A model generated the notes under the pieces. The model made no database searches and was not told where the DNA came from. It was given only the letters and a program-made list of their open reading frames with translations. From Lachnoclostridium sp. UBA3320 (GTDB taxonomy: Bacteria > Bacillota > Clostridia > Lachnospirales > Lachnospiraceae): a stretch of DNA of 24,828 nucleotides. Where the stretch lies: assembly GCA_002361175.1 (NCBI GenBank), contig DESG01000065.1:1-24828 (forward strand). The letters are read 5' to 3'. The translations under genes and the position numbers were made by a program. This document shows, piece by piece, positions 6,280-14,517 of this stretch (the first letter of the stretch is position 1; every line of letters begins with the position of its first letter).

Positions 6280-6837
6280 ATGGAAAATTTTTATGAAAAA
6301 ATATGGCAAAATGTGAGGATTGCATGTAAATTTGCTGAAAATGAAGAAATATGGTTTGATGAAACAAAAAGAGAGTTGTATGAAAGAAAATGCAATGAAC
6401 TTATTGCTATTGTTAATCAGTATATGGACGAATCTTCTGATATATTAGACAGACATAAAATGGCTGCTATTTTAATTATTGCAATAATCAAATCAGAACC
6501 ATTAGTATGTAAAAAAGTAAATTCAGATTATGTTTTTGTTGCAAATTATGTTATTGCTACAGAGATTGGCTTATCATATATGCGAGAGCTTTTTAATGAA
6601 ACATTAGAAGAATTAGGAGAAAATTTAATAGATAAATATTTTTTTCCTGAATCATGGACTTGTGAAAATGATTATTTCAGAGTTTTTTATAGAAATTTGT
6701 ATTTTACTGATACAAATATAGAATGGGGATTAAATCCCTTGGATATTGCTGAAAAATTATTTTTACTGGAATACATTACATTATTAAAAAAAGGAGTAAA
6801 TCCTGAAAAATTAAATACAAATGAAAAAAGCAAGTAG
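6280..6837 (+). CDS. Unrecognised soluble helical protein with a DRHK motif
   Basis: 185 residues from an ATG with AAGGA five bases upstream, seven bases after the previous stop. No signal or clear membrane helix is seen. The only mildly hydrophobic helix is residues 61-71, directly after the polar DRHK at 57-60, so it looks like a buried active-site or ligand-binding helix rather than a membrane anchor. The protein is otherwise acidic and helical, with aromatic-rich stretches at 130-145. I do not recognise the family; DRHK followed by a helix could be catalytic, but that is only a guess. It closes the three-gene operon. Its TAG stop lies in the stem of the terminator at 6833-6860. Confidence 0.75.
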   Translation: MENFYEKIWQNVRIACKFAENEEIWFDETKRELYERKCNELIAIVNQYMDESSDILDRHKMAAILIIAIIKSEPLVCKKVNSDYVFVANYVIATEIGLSYMRELFNETLEELGENLIDKYFFPESWTCENDYFRVFYRNLYFTDTNIEWGLNPLDIAEKLFLLEYITLLKKGVNPEKLNTNEKSK

Positions 6838-6860
6838 CTTTTGGAGCTACTACTTTTTTT
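6833..6860 (+). terminator. Rho-independent terminator of the second operon
   Basis: The 7-bp stem AGTAGCT (6833-6839) pairs with AGCTACT (6845-6851) around a five-base loop and is followed by ACTTTTTTT. The stop codon of the last gene is inside the stem. Confidence 0.85.
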
Positions 6861-6984
6861 GTTGGTCACTAGTAAAAATGTTAAAAAATTCAAATATTAT
6901 ATTTTGGTATATTGCTCTTAATGTGTAACATTATAGACTTCTCTACATATATTCTATCTTGTCTCTTTTCATATTACATATAAG

Positions 6985-7039
6985 ATTTATACAGACAGGT
7001 GCGCTCTCGCTTTACAGAAAGCGCAGTGTCCGTATAAAT
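6985..7039. repeat. Long imperfect hairpin between accessory and core regions
   Basis: ATTTATAC at 6985-6992 pairs with GTATAAAT at 7032-7039. Inside it GACA pairs with TGTC, and GCGCT pairs with AGCGC. It lies just downstream of the minus-strand protease gene, so it could end that transcript, but no U-run follows on either strand. The rest of 6861-7067 shows nothing I can assign. Confidence 0.6.
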
Positions 7040-7067
7040 ACATCTAAAAGATTAATTAATAATATTT

Positions 7068-8006
7068 TTAACATAAAAGTCTGTCACATTGTATAAGCCC
7101 CCAACCTTGCCGTGAGTGTGGATATCCGAGGTCATAAGCTGTATTGCGAAGATGAAGTTTTACATCTTTATTGCTCATATTTGGGTGTTTTTGAAGAAGT
7201 AGTGCAATACAGCCACTTACTACAGGTGTTGACATAGAAGTACCACTGCGTGATGTGTAGTATGTTTTAAGTTGGCTGTCTCTATTAAAATGCCGATTTA
7301 GTGAAATAAATGAGGATTTACTTACAGGCATACAACTTATTACATTAGATCCTGGTGCAACAATATCAGGCTTTTTAATACATGAACTTGTCGGACCACG
7401 CCCAGAGTAATCTCTGCCTTTGCCATGCTGCATTACATCAGATGCGCCAACAGTTATAATTTTACGGCTATTGCCAGGTGCTCCGATGGAATAGGGAGCA
7501 GGTCCTTGGTTGCCAGCAGCTGTAAGTACTACAAGTCCTGCTGACCACAATTTATTTACACCTTGTACGAGGGGAGAGTTTTCATCAAAATGCTTGTTTT
7601 TGGTGCTTCCTACGGAGATGTTGACAATTCTTATATTATATTTTAAATAATTGTGAAGAATCCAGTTAATACCTATAAGAACATCAGCAGTATTCCCTTC
7701 ACCCTTGTGATTTAATATTTTAACCATATATATACGGCTTTGAGGTGCAATACCACGGTATATTCCATTTCCAGCACTGCCATTGCCAGCTATAATTCCT
7801 GCAATATGAGTTCCATGACCATTGTCATCATAATAGTCTTTATATCCATTTACAGCGTCAAAGAATCCTGCAAAACCTCCATCTTTGTCCATAAGGTCGG
7901 GATGATAACCTATGCCAGTATCCATTATCGCAATGCCTACACCACGTCCTGTAAGTCCATGACGTATGGCATAATCTAATTTTATAGTAGATGCTACATG
8001 ATTCAT
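7068..8006 (-). CDS. Subtilisin-like (S8) serine protease, probably cytoplasmic
   Basis: 312 residues from the ATG at 8006-8004, chosen because GGAGG lies five bases upstream. An ATG four codons earlier contains that very site. The peptidase S8 catalytic residues are present: Asp29 in AIMDTGIG, His64 in NGHGTHIAG, Ser257 in GTSMSTP, and the oxyanion Asn166 in AAGNQG. There is no signal peptide and no propeptide; the catalytic domain starts almost at residue 20. That matches intracellular AprX/Isp-type proteases, which degrade cytoplasmic proteins, rather than secreted subtilisins. The gene is monocistronic and divergent from the glycosyltransferase operon. The exact substrate is unknown. Confidence 0.92.
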   Translation of the reverse strand: MNHVASTIKLDYAIRHGLTGRGVGIAIMDTGIGYHPDLMDKDGGFAGFFDAVNGYKDYYDDNGHGTHIAGIIAGNGSAGNGIYRGIAPQSRIYMVKILNHKGEGNTADVLIGINWILHNYLKYNIRIVNISVGSTKNKHFDENSPLVQGVNKLWSAGLVVLTAAGNQGPAPYSIGAPGNSRKIITVGASDVMQHGKGRDYSGRGPTSSCIKKPDIVAPGSNVISCMPVSKSSFISLNRHFNRDSQLKTYYTSRSGTSMSTPVVSGCIALLLQKHPNMSNKDVKLHLRNTAYDLGYPHSRQGWGLIQCDRLLC

Positions 8007-8138
8007 AGTAACCTCCATACTGTAATACTGTACTTCTATATTTTATGATAAAAAAAGATAGTGGTGTTTTCTTTCTAGAAAAAGTGTGTTAATATACATC
8101 TATGTCTATGTCAATTTTTTTATTAGGAGGTTACTATG
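8004..8138. repeat. Mirrored 13-bp ribosome-binding-site/start sequences
   Basis: CATAGTAACCTCC at 8004-8016 and GGAGGTTACTATG at 8126-8138 are perfect reverse complements. Each is the ribosome binding site plus start codon of one of the two divergent genes. The space between also holds the palindrome TTTCTAGAAA at 8072-8081, a possible operator, and a possible extended -10 box (TGTTAATAT, 8087-8095) for the rightward gene. Confidence 0.7.
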
Positions 8139-9080
8139 GTAACAATACTTATTGCCGTTTATAACGGAGAAACATACTTAAAAGAACAATTAGATTCAAT
8201 AAAAAAGCAGACAGACAATAGATGGCGTCTTATTGCACGTGATGATGGAAGCAGTGACAGGTCTATGCAGATATTAAAGAAATTTGCAGAAGATGTAGAC
8301 AATGAAGTTTTAATCTATTCTAATGATACGCCATCAGGAAGTGCTAAGAATAATTTTGCAAGACTTATTAATGATGCATTAGATGCAAGTTATGTGATGT
8401 TTGCAGACCAAGATGATGTGTGGAAAAAGGATAAGATTAAGCTTTGCATGGATAAGATGAAGAAACTTGAGTCTAAATATGGTAAAGATATGCCTATATT
8501 AGTGCATGGGGATTTAGAAGTTGTCAATAATAATATGGAGATTAAATCTAAATCTATGTTCAAATATTCCGATATAAGACATAACTCTTCACTTATGCAG
8601 CTTCTAGTACAAAATAATGTTACAGGGTGTACAATGCTTATTAATAAAGCACTTTGTAATGGCATAGCAAAGGCAGCAGAAAGTCCTGACATAATAATGC
8701 ATGATTATTTAGCTGCAATATATGCAAAGATATTTGGAAAGACAGTGTTTATAAATAAACCGCTTGTAAGCTATAGACAGCATAGAAAAAACAGTATAGG
8801 GGCAAAAGCTAATAAAAATCCACTGTATCTTATCAAAAGAATTTTAAAAGGCAAGGCAAACTATCAGGCAGCAATGAAAAGGTCACAAAGACAAGCTGCA
8901 TATTTCCTAAAAATTTATGGCAGACAGATGCGTCGTCATATGACGTCTGGATTTGAAGAGTTTGTGCATTACAGTAGGTTGTACAGAATGCCACACTATG
9001 GGCGCATAAGATTTTACTTTGCTGCAAGAGCATGGAAAAAGGGAATAATTCGAAAGATTATGCAGTTTTTGTGGGGTTAA
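8136..9080 (+). CDS. Family 2 glycosyltransferase
   Basis: 314 residues, with GGAGG five bases before the ATG. This is a GT-A fold family 2 glycosyltransferase. The N-terminal strand VTILIAVYNGE, RDDGSSD at 35-41, and the metal/nucleotide-sugar binding FADQDDVW at 89-96 are all standard. The DQDDVW form is common in rhamnosyltransferase-like enzymes that build cell-surface polysaccharides. Residues 205-225 (NKPLVSYRQHRKNS) are the usual acceptor-side region. No membrane helix is seen, so the enzyme is probably peripheral on the cytoplasmic face. The next gene, a CDP-glycerol-type transferase, starts 28 bases later. The pair probably adds sugar and glycerol-phosphate units to a teichoic-acid-like or capsular polymer. 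The donor sugar cannot be read from sequence. Confidence 0.92.
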   Translation: MVTILIAVYNGETYLKEQLDSIKKQTDNRWRLIARDDGSSDRSMQILKKFAEDVDNEVLIYSNDTPSGSAKNNFARLINDALDASYVMFADQDDVWKKDKIKLCMDKMKKLESKYGKDMPILVHGDLEVVNNNMEIKSKSMFKYSDIRHNSSLMQLLVQNNVTGCTMLINKALCNGIAKAAESPDIIMHDYLAAIYAKIFGKTVFINKPLVSYRQHRKNSIGAKANKNPLYLIKRILKGKANYQAAMKRSQRQAAYFLKIYGRQMRRHMTSGFEEFVHYSRLYRMPHYGRIRFYFAARAWKKGIIRKIMQFLWG

Positions 9081-9108
9081 GTTTTATAGATTGATTGGAG
9101 ATATTAAA

Positions 9109-10302
9109 TTGCTTAGTAAAATATTTTCAGGTATAAGGGTAGCTATAAAGTATTTTGTTATGTATCTTACTATGCTTGTGCCAAGAAGTTATAAAATATG
9201 TGTGTTTGGTGCATGGCTTGGTGAGCGTTTTGCTGATAATTCAAAGCAGCTTTTTTTAGAGGCACAAAGGTATAAGGGACTTCGTGCTGTCTGGATTACA
9301 AAAGATGAAAAGACAGCAAAGGAAGTTTCAAAGCTTGGTTTTGAGGTATATAAATGGGGAACTTTTAAAGCTGTGTGGATACAGCTTCGTGCAAAATATG
9401 CAGTAGTGTCTAATGGAATAAGCGACCTTGAACATACATTTCTTGGCAGAGCGATTATAATTAATCTGTGGCATGGCGTACCGTTAAAGAAAGTGTGCTA
9501 TGATAATAAATATGAAAAAGACTGGAACAGCCCTAAGCAAAAGTTTAGAGATATGCTTATAAATGTACCGCTTGGCAATATGTATTATATTGCTACAAGT
9601 AAGATATTTATTAATATATATCAAAGTGCATTTAGAGTAAGTAAATATCAAGTGCTATGTCTTGGACAGCCAAGATGTGATATTTTCTTTAAAAAGGGAA
9701 ATAAAAGAAAGTATTTTCCACAGAAAAATATTATTCTTTACTGTCCTACACACAGGAAAGAGGGCAAGGAAAAAATCAATATATCTAAATTATTTGATTT
9801 AGATAGGCTTGAAGCATATCTTTCTAAATATGATTTTTATTTTGTTGTAAAGAAACATTTTTATCATAGAAATGAAACAGAGGATTTTAGGGCATATCCA
9901 CATATTATTGATGTAACAAAGAAAGATATAGATATCCAGCGTCTTATAATGGAGACAAAGGCAATGGTTACTGACTATTCAAGTATATATATAGATTATC
10001 TTTTACTTGACTTGCCACTTCTTTTCTATTGCTATGACTATGAGAAGTATCTTGCACAGGATAGAGAACTGTATTTTAAATATGAGGACGTTACACCTGG
10101 ATTAAAGGCAAGAAATTTTGATGAACTTCTAAAAGAACTCGTTTTATTTGCTGAAAATGGCAGTGAATATGCAAGGGAGGAGAGAGAACGAGTAAAAAAT
10201 CTTTTTTATTGCAAAAGAGGGCAGGGCATAGTTGGTGACGATATTATAAAGATGATGTTAAAGAAAGAATTTGGCTATAAGAGGATATGTAGAGAAAGTT
10301 AG
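9109..10302 (+). CDS. CDP-glycerol:polyglycerophosphate glycerophosphotransferase-like protein
   Basis: 397 residues from a TTG at 9109, chosen because GGAG at 9097-9100 sits eight bases upstream. Another TTG six codons earlier has no such site. The sequence matches the Glyphos_transf (TagB/TagF) family: NLWHGVPLKK with the conserved histidine, CPTHRKE, VVKKHF, and TDYSSIYIDYLLLDLPLLFY, which holds the family's donor-binding part. These enzymes transfer glycerol-phosphate (or ribitol-phosphate) from a CDP-alditol to a lipid-linked acceptor on the inner face of the membrane. At 397 residues it is closer to the primase-type TagB than to the larger polymerase TagF. It could also act on another glycopolymer. 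It follows the glycosyltransferase in one operon. Confidence 0.88.
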   Translation: MLSKIFSGIRVAIKYFVMYLTMLVPRSYKICVFGAWLGERFADNSKQLFLEAQRYKGLRAVWITKDEKTAKEVSKLGFEVYKWGTFKAVWIQLRAKYAVVSNGISDLEHTFLGRAIIINLWHGVPLKKVCYDNKYEKDWNSPKQKFRDMLINVPLGNMYYIATSKIFINIYQSAFRVSKYQVLCLGQPRCDIFFKKGNKRKYFPQKNIILYCPTHRKEGKEKINISKLFDLDRLEAYLSKYDFYFVVKKHFYHRNETEDFRAYPHIIDVTKKDIDIQRLIMETKAMVTDYSSIYIDYLLLDLPLLFYCYDYEKYLAQDRELYFKYEDVTPGLKARNFDELLKELVLFAENGSEYAREERERVKNLFYCKRGQGIVGDDIIKMMLKKEFGYKRICRES

Positions 10303-10311
10303 ATTTTGTAT

Positions 10312-10340
10312 TTGACAGATAAATGGGTAATGTTTATTAT
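10312..10340 (+). promoter_or_regulatory. Consensus promoter before the C39 peptidase/RSH operon
   Basis: TTGACA at 10312-10317, a 17-base spacer, and TATTAT at 10335-10340. It lies just after the stop of the glycerophosphotransferase gene and 20 bases before the next start. It can drive the 59-residue protein, the peptidase and probably the RSH gene and those after it. Confidence 0.75.
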
Positions 10341-10359
10341 AAAGTTGTGGAGGTTTTTT

Positions 10360-10539
10360 ATGAACAGTGCAGATAGATGGAGAAAAGAACTGAAACTTTT
10401 TGAAAAAGGAAAGAGTAAGTATGCTTGGGATGAGATAGAGGAACTAGTTACTGATGAATTTGATGATGGAAAGCTTACGTCTGATGAATTTGACAGTATT
10501 ATGGCTGTGCTTATGAGCCTAGACTGTGGAGGAGAATAA
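10360..10539 (+). CDS. Small acidic protein of unknown function
   Basis: 59 residues from the ATG at 10360, with GTGGAGG seven bases upstream; earlier in-frame starts lie inside the promoter. It is charged and helical, with an acidic second half rich in Asp and Glu (EELVTDEFDDGKLTSDEFDS), and no cysteine cluster or membrane segment. The repeated DEF...D pattern resembles short helical linker or SHOCT-like modules, but I cannot assign a family. Its last codons (GGA GGA GAA TAA) form the ribosome binding site of the peptidase gene, whose TTG start is two bases past its stop. That suggests coupled translation and a shared role. Confidence 0.65.
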   Translation: MNSADRWRKELKLFEKGKSKYAWDEIEELVTDEFDDGKLTSDEFDSIMAVLMSLDCGGE

Positions 10540-10540
10540 T

Positions 10541-11473
10541 TTGGATAATTTAACACAAGAAGAAATAGAACGAAGAAGATATCTTAGAAGAAGGATAAGG
10601 CAGCGAAAGAGAAGGCGGAGAGCTATTATTGCAAGGATAGTTCTTGCAGTTGTAGGGATTCTTATGCTTGTAGGCGTATTTTTTCTGGTGAGAATGGGAA
10701 TTTCACATATAACTGGAGGCAGCAAAGAGCCAGAGATGACGCAAACACCAACAAAGAAGCCAAAGGTTATTGTACCAGAAGGCTATGAGGATATTTATAA
10801 AAAATTACTTGCTCTGCAAAAGACATATCCAGACGCTAATGATATAATTATGAACCTGACACAATATCCTGAAAAGATACTTAATTTATTTATAAATAAT
10901 CAGGAGACCTTGTCATTTGTACTTAACTATCCAAAGCATAAAAATGACAGTGCTTCTTCAGGTGAACTTTTAGATGAGGAAGTTGCAGATGGTATACCAT
11001 CACTTAGACAGTGGGACGGCAGATGGGGTTATGTAAAATATGGCAATGATATTATTGCTATAAGTGGCTGCGGACCTACGTGTATGTCAATGGTCTATTC
11101 AGGGCTTTTAAAGAATATATCTATGTCCCCAGCTGATATGGCTGAATATTGCACTGACAAAGGTTATTATAGCCAAGATACAGGCACATCATGGTCTATG
11201 ATGCTTGAAGGAGCAAAAGACTTAGGACTTGATGCGGAAAAAATATCTGTAAGTGCGATAAAGACAGCACTTGCACAAAATAAACCTGTAATATGCAGTA
11301 TGGCGCCAGGTGACTTTACAGACCAAGGTCATTTTATTGTACTTACAGGGCTTGATAGGAAAGGCAGGGTCATAGTAAACGACCCAAACAGCAATGCACG
11401 TTCCAAAAAGCACTGGAAATTTAAGAAAATCCAAGAACAGGTTAAAGCTGCATGGTCTTATTCTGTTCCTTGA
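10541..11473 (+). CDS. Membrane-anchored C39-like cysteine peptidase
   Basis: 310 residues from a TTG at 10541, preceded by GGAGGAG six bases upstream. A GTG at 10526 lacks a site. Residues 11-27 are very arginine-rich (cytoplasmic), 29-50 form one membrane helix, and 57-150 are a linker with a threonine/proline stretch. Residues 151-310 form a C39-type papain-fold domain, so the enzyme part faces outside. Its catalytic residues are Cys177 in GCGPTC, His264 in GHFIVL and Asp281 in NDPNS. Such C39_2 domains cut peptides or bacteriocin leaders, but no transporter domain is fused here, so the substrate is unknown. It is separated from the RSH gene by 48 bases without a clear terminator. Confidence 0.85.
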   Translation: MDNLTQEEIERRRYLRRRIRQRKRRRRAIIARIVLAVVGILMLVGVFFLVRMGISHITGGSKEPEMTQTPTKKPKVIVPEGYEDIYKKLLALQKTYPDANDIIMNLTQYPEKILNLFINNQETLSFVLNYPKHKNDSASSGELLDEEVADGIPSLRQWDGRWGYVKYGNDIIAISGCGPTCMSMVYSGLLKNISMSPADMAEYCTDKGYYSQDTGTSWSMMLEGAKDLGLDAEKISVSAIKTALAQNKPVICSMAPGDFTDQGHFIVLTGLDRKGRVIVNDPNSNARSKKHWKFKKIQEQVKAAWSYSVP

Positions 11474-11521
11474 CTTTAATGACTAAAAAGCAGTATTATT
11501 ACACAGGATGGAGGTCTTAGT

Positions 11522-13843
11522 ATGGTTATGGAAGATAAGGAAGAAGCAGAGGTAAAAATTGATTATGGTGAGCTTGACACAAGTGTTACTCCAAAAGATT
11601 TTACAGAGCCTAATGTTCTGTATACAAGACTTGAAAATATGGTGTGTGGCTATCACCCATCAGCAGACCTTTCTTTAATTGAGAAAGCTTATGATATAGC
11701 AAGTAAAGCACACATGGGGCAGTTTAGGAAGTCAGGCGAACCATATATTATACATCCCTTGTGTGTATGTATTATCCTTGCTGAACTTGAACTTGACAAA
11801 GAAACGATTGTAGCAGGTATGCTCCATGATGTTGTGGAAGATACTGTTATGACAATCGAAGAAATAACCAAGGAATTTGGGTCGGAGGTTGCGCTGCTTG
11901 TTGATGGCGTTACAAAGTTGACACAGCTTGATTATGTGGCAGATAAAGTAGAAGTGCAGGCAGAAAATTTAAGAAAGATGTTTCTTGCTATGGCAAAGGA
12001 CATAAGAGTAATTATTATTAAACTTGCTGACCGTCTGCACAACCAGAGGACTATGCAATATCAGACTCCAAAGAAACAGAAAGAAAAGTCAAGAGAAACT
12101 ATTGATATTTATGCGCCTATTGCTGACAGACTTGGTATTTCAAAGGTCAAAGTAGAGCTTGATGACCTTGCTTTTCGGTATCTTGAGCCAGAAAGGTATA
12201 ATGAGCTTGTTGAAAAAGTTGAAAATGGGCGTGTAAAACGTGAGGAATTTATAAAAAATATCGTGGCTGAGGTGAGGCATCATATTAAAAAATCAGGCAT
12301 GAAAGCAGAGGTAGATGGACGTGCAAAGCACTATTTTAGTGTTTATAAAAAGATGGTAACACAGAATAAAACACTTGAACAAATATATGATTTGTTTGCA
12401 GTAAGAATTATTGTTGAAACAGAGAGAGATTGTTACACAGCACTTGGAATAATCCATGAGATATATAAACCTATACCAGGGCATTTTAAGGACTATATAT
12501 CAATGCCTAAGCCAAATAACTACCAATCACTGCACACAACGCTTATAGGTCCATCTGGGCAGCCGTTTGAAATACAGATACGTACTTATGAGATGCATCG
12601 TACAGCAGAATATGGCATTGCTGCACATTGGAAATATAAAGAAAACCAGTATGGAAAAAATACTTCTGACAGCGAGGAAGAAAAGCTTGCATGGCTTAGA
12701 CGCATACTTGAGTGGCAGAGAGAAATGTCTGACAACAAGGAGTTTTTAAGTCTTTTAAAAAGCGATTTAGACCTTTTTGCTGACCATGTATACTGCTTTA
12801 CAAAAGATGGCGATGTCAAGAATCTTCCAGCAGGCTCTACCCCTATAGATTTTGCATATGCTGTTCACAGTGCAGTAGGCAATAAGATGGTAGGTGCACG
12901 TGTCAATGGCAATCTTGTGCCTATTGAATATGAGATACAAAATGGTGACAGAGTTGAAATAATTACTTCGCAAAATTCCAAAGGACCTAGCCGTGATTGG
13001 CTGTTAATAGTAAAGAGCGCACAGGCGAAAAACAAGATAAACCAGTGGTTTAGAATGGAATTTAAAGAGGAAAACATTATAAGAGGCAGAGAGCTTTTGG
13101 CAAGTTACTGTAAGGGTCAGGGTATAGTGATGCAGGAACTTGTGAAACCAGAATATACAGATGCCTGCAAAAAAAAGTATGGTTTTCGTGACTGGGATTC
13201 TGTGCTTGCTGCAATAGGACATGGCGGGCTTAAAGAAGGTCAAGTTATAAATAAACTTCAGTACGAATACGAGAAAAAACATCCAAAGCATTCAACTGAT
13301 GAAGATATATTAGAGGCAGTTAATAATTCATTGCCACAAAGTGGGGTGTCATCTGGCAAAGCCCAAGCTTCTGTAAAGTCTAAGAGTGGTATTATTGTAG
13401 CTGGACTAGATGACGTGTCTGTAAGGTTCTCAAAATGCTGCAACCCTGTGCCAGGAGATGAAATTATAGGTTTTGTAACAAGAGGAAGAGGAGTGTCTAT
13501 ACATCGCACAGATTGTATAAATATGATGAATCTTCCAGAGACAGACCGCCAGAGGATAATAGAGGCAGAATGGCAGATTACACCAGATGGAAAGCCAGAT
13601 GAATTATATGATACAGAAATAATTATCTACGCTTATGACCGCATGGGAATACTTATGGATATAGCCAAAACATTTACAGAAAACAAAATAGATGTACAAT
13701 CAATTAATTCTAAAACAAGTAAACAAGGAATAGCCACTATTAATGTCGGTTTTGCAATACGAGGCGTAGAGGCTCTAAACGAACTTACTAAAAAATTAAG
13801 AAATATAGAAAGTGTGAAAGATATACAGAGAACACAGTCCTAA
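11522..13843 (+). CDS. relA: Bifunctional (p)ppGpp synthetase/hydrolase (RSH)
   Basis: 773 residues with GGAGG seven bases before the ATG. The order is that of long RSH enzymes. The HD hydrolase domain (about 45-200) has His64, His78 and the pair His102-Asp103. The synthetase domain (about 245-380) has GRAKHYFSVYKK near 263 and the PNNYQSLHT nucleotide loop. A TGS domain covers about 420-482, a Zn-finger-like stretch lies near 639 (CCNPVPGDE, with a later HRTDC), and an ACT domain spans about 697-770. It makes and breaks the alarmone (p)ppGpp from ATP and GDP/GTP, sensing uncharged tRNA at the ribosome through TGS and ACT. An intact HD motif suggests both activities. In Bacillus this gene is often called rel. 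The hydrolase gene follows 21 bases later. Confidence 0.96.
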   Translation: MVMEDKEEAEVKIDYGELDTSVTPKDFTEPNVLYTRLENMVCGYHPSADLSLIEKAYDIASKAHMGQFRKSGEPYIIHPLCVCIILAELELDKETIVAGMLHDVVEDTVMTIEEITKEFGSEVALLVDGVTKLTQLDYVADKVEVQAENLRKMFLAMAKDIRVIIIKLADRLHNQRTMQYQTPKKQKEKSRETIDIYAPIADRLGISKVKVELDDLAFRYLEPERYNELVEKVENGRVKREEFIKNIVAEVRHHIKKSGMKAEVDGRAKHYFSVYKKMVTQNKTLEQIYDLFAVRIIVETERDCYTALGIIHEIYKPIPGHFKDYISMPKPNNYQSLHTTLIGPSGQPFEIQIRTYEMHRTAEYGIAAHWKYKENQYGKNTSDSEEEKLAWLRRILEWQREMSDNKEFLSLLKSDLDLFADHVYCFTKDGDVKNLPAGSTPIDFAYAVHSAVGNKMVGARVNGNLVPIEYEIQNGDRVEIITSQNSKGPSRDWLLIVKSAQAKNKINQWFRMEFKEENIIRGRELLASYCKGQGIVMQELVKPEYTDACKKKYGFRDWDSVLAAIGHGGLKEGQVINKLQYEYEKKHPKHSTDEDILEAVNNSLPQSGVSSGKAQASVKSKSGIIVAGLDDVSVRFSKCCNPVPGDEIIGFVTRGRGVSIHRTDCINMMNLPETDRQRIIEAEWQITPDGKPDELYDTEIIIYAYDRMGILMDIAKTFTENKIDVQSINSKTSKQGIATINVGFAIRGVEALNELTKKLRNIESVKDIQRTQS

Positions 13844-13864
13844 CAGAAAAGAGAGGAAAAAGAA

Positions 13865-14500
13865 ATGTATGATTTAAAATGCGATTCTATGATTGTCGGA
13901 GAAGTACAGACAAACTGCTATTTTGTTTATAATGCTAATACATCTGAGTGTGTTATTATAGACCCAGGTGCACAAGCACAAGCACTATATGAATATATTG
14001 AAGAAAAGGGGCTTAAACCTGTTGCAATACTTTTAACACATGGACATTTTGACCATATTGGTGCAGTGACGATGTTAAGAAATAAATATGGTATAAAAAT
14101 TTATGCCGCAAGAGCAGAGCGTGAAACGCTAGAAAGTCCTGATATGAATCTTTCAGTACAGTTTGGTGCAAGCATGATTATGGAAGCAGATGAGTGGCTT
14201 GAAGATGGACAGGAAATAGAGCTTATTGAAGAAAAAATACGATGTCTTCTTACCCCTGGACACACTGAGGGCGGTATGTGTTTTTATTTTGTGGGAAGTG
14301 GTATGCTTTTTTCAGGGGATACACTTTTTGAACAGTCGGTTGGACGTACTGATTTTCCAGGAGGCAGTATGAGCCAGATTGTACAATCTATAAGGACTAA
14401 GCTGTTTGTACTTCCTGACCATACTAAAGTATACCCTGGTCATGGAATGATGACCAGTATTGGCAGTGAAAAAATGCTTAATCCATATGCTGCAATATAA
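13865..14500 (+). CDS. Metallo-beta-lactamase fold hydrolase (glyoxalase II-like)
   Basis: 211 residues, with GAGAGG nine bases before the ATG. The zinc ligands are complete: THGHFDH at 58-64 (His59, His61, Asp63, His64), His134 in TPGHTEGG, Asp153 in SGDTLF, and His194 in YPGHG. This set is that of the YcbL/GloB group, which hydrolyses thioesters such as hydroxyacyl-glutathione or other acyl thiols. Clostridia mostly lack glutathione, so another thiol or a general housekeeping role is more likely. Genes of this family commonly sit between rel and hemZ in Clostridia, as here. There is no signal peptide, so the protein is cytoplasmic. Confidence 0.92.
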   Translation: MYDLKCDSMIVGEVQTNCYFVYNANTSECVIIDPGAQAQALYEYIEEKGLKPVAILLTHGHFDHIGAVTMLRNKYGIKIYAARAERETLESPDMNLSVQFGASMIMEADEWLEDGQEIELIEEKIRCLLTPGHTEGGMCFYFVGSGMLFSGDTLFEQSVGRTDFPGGSMSQIVQSIRTKLFVLPDHTKVYPGHGMMTSIGSEKMLNPYAAI

Positions 14501-14517
14501 TTTCTCTGGAGGGCTTT

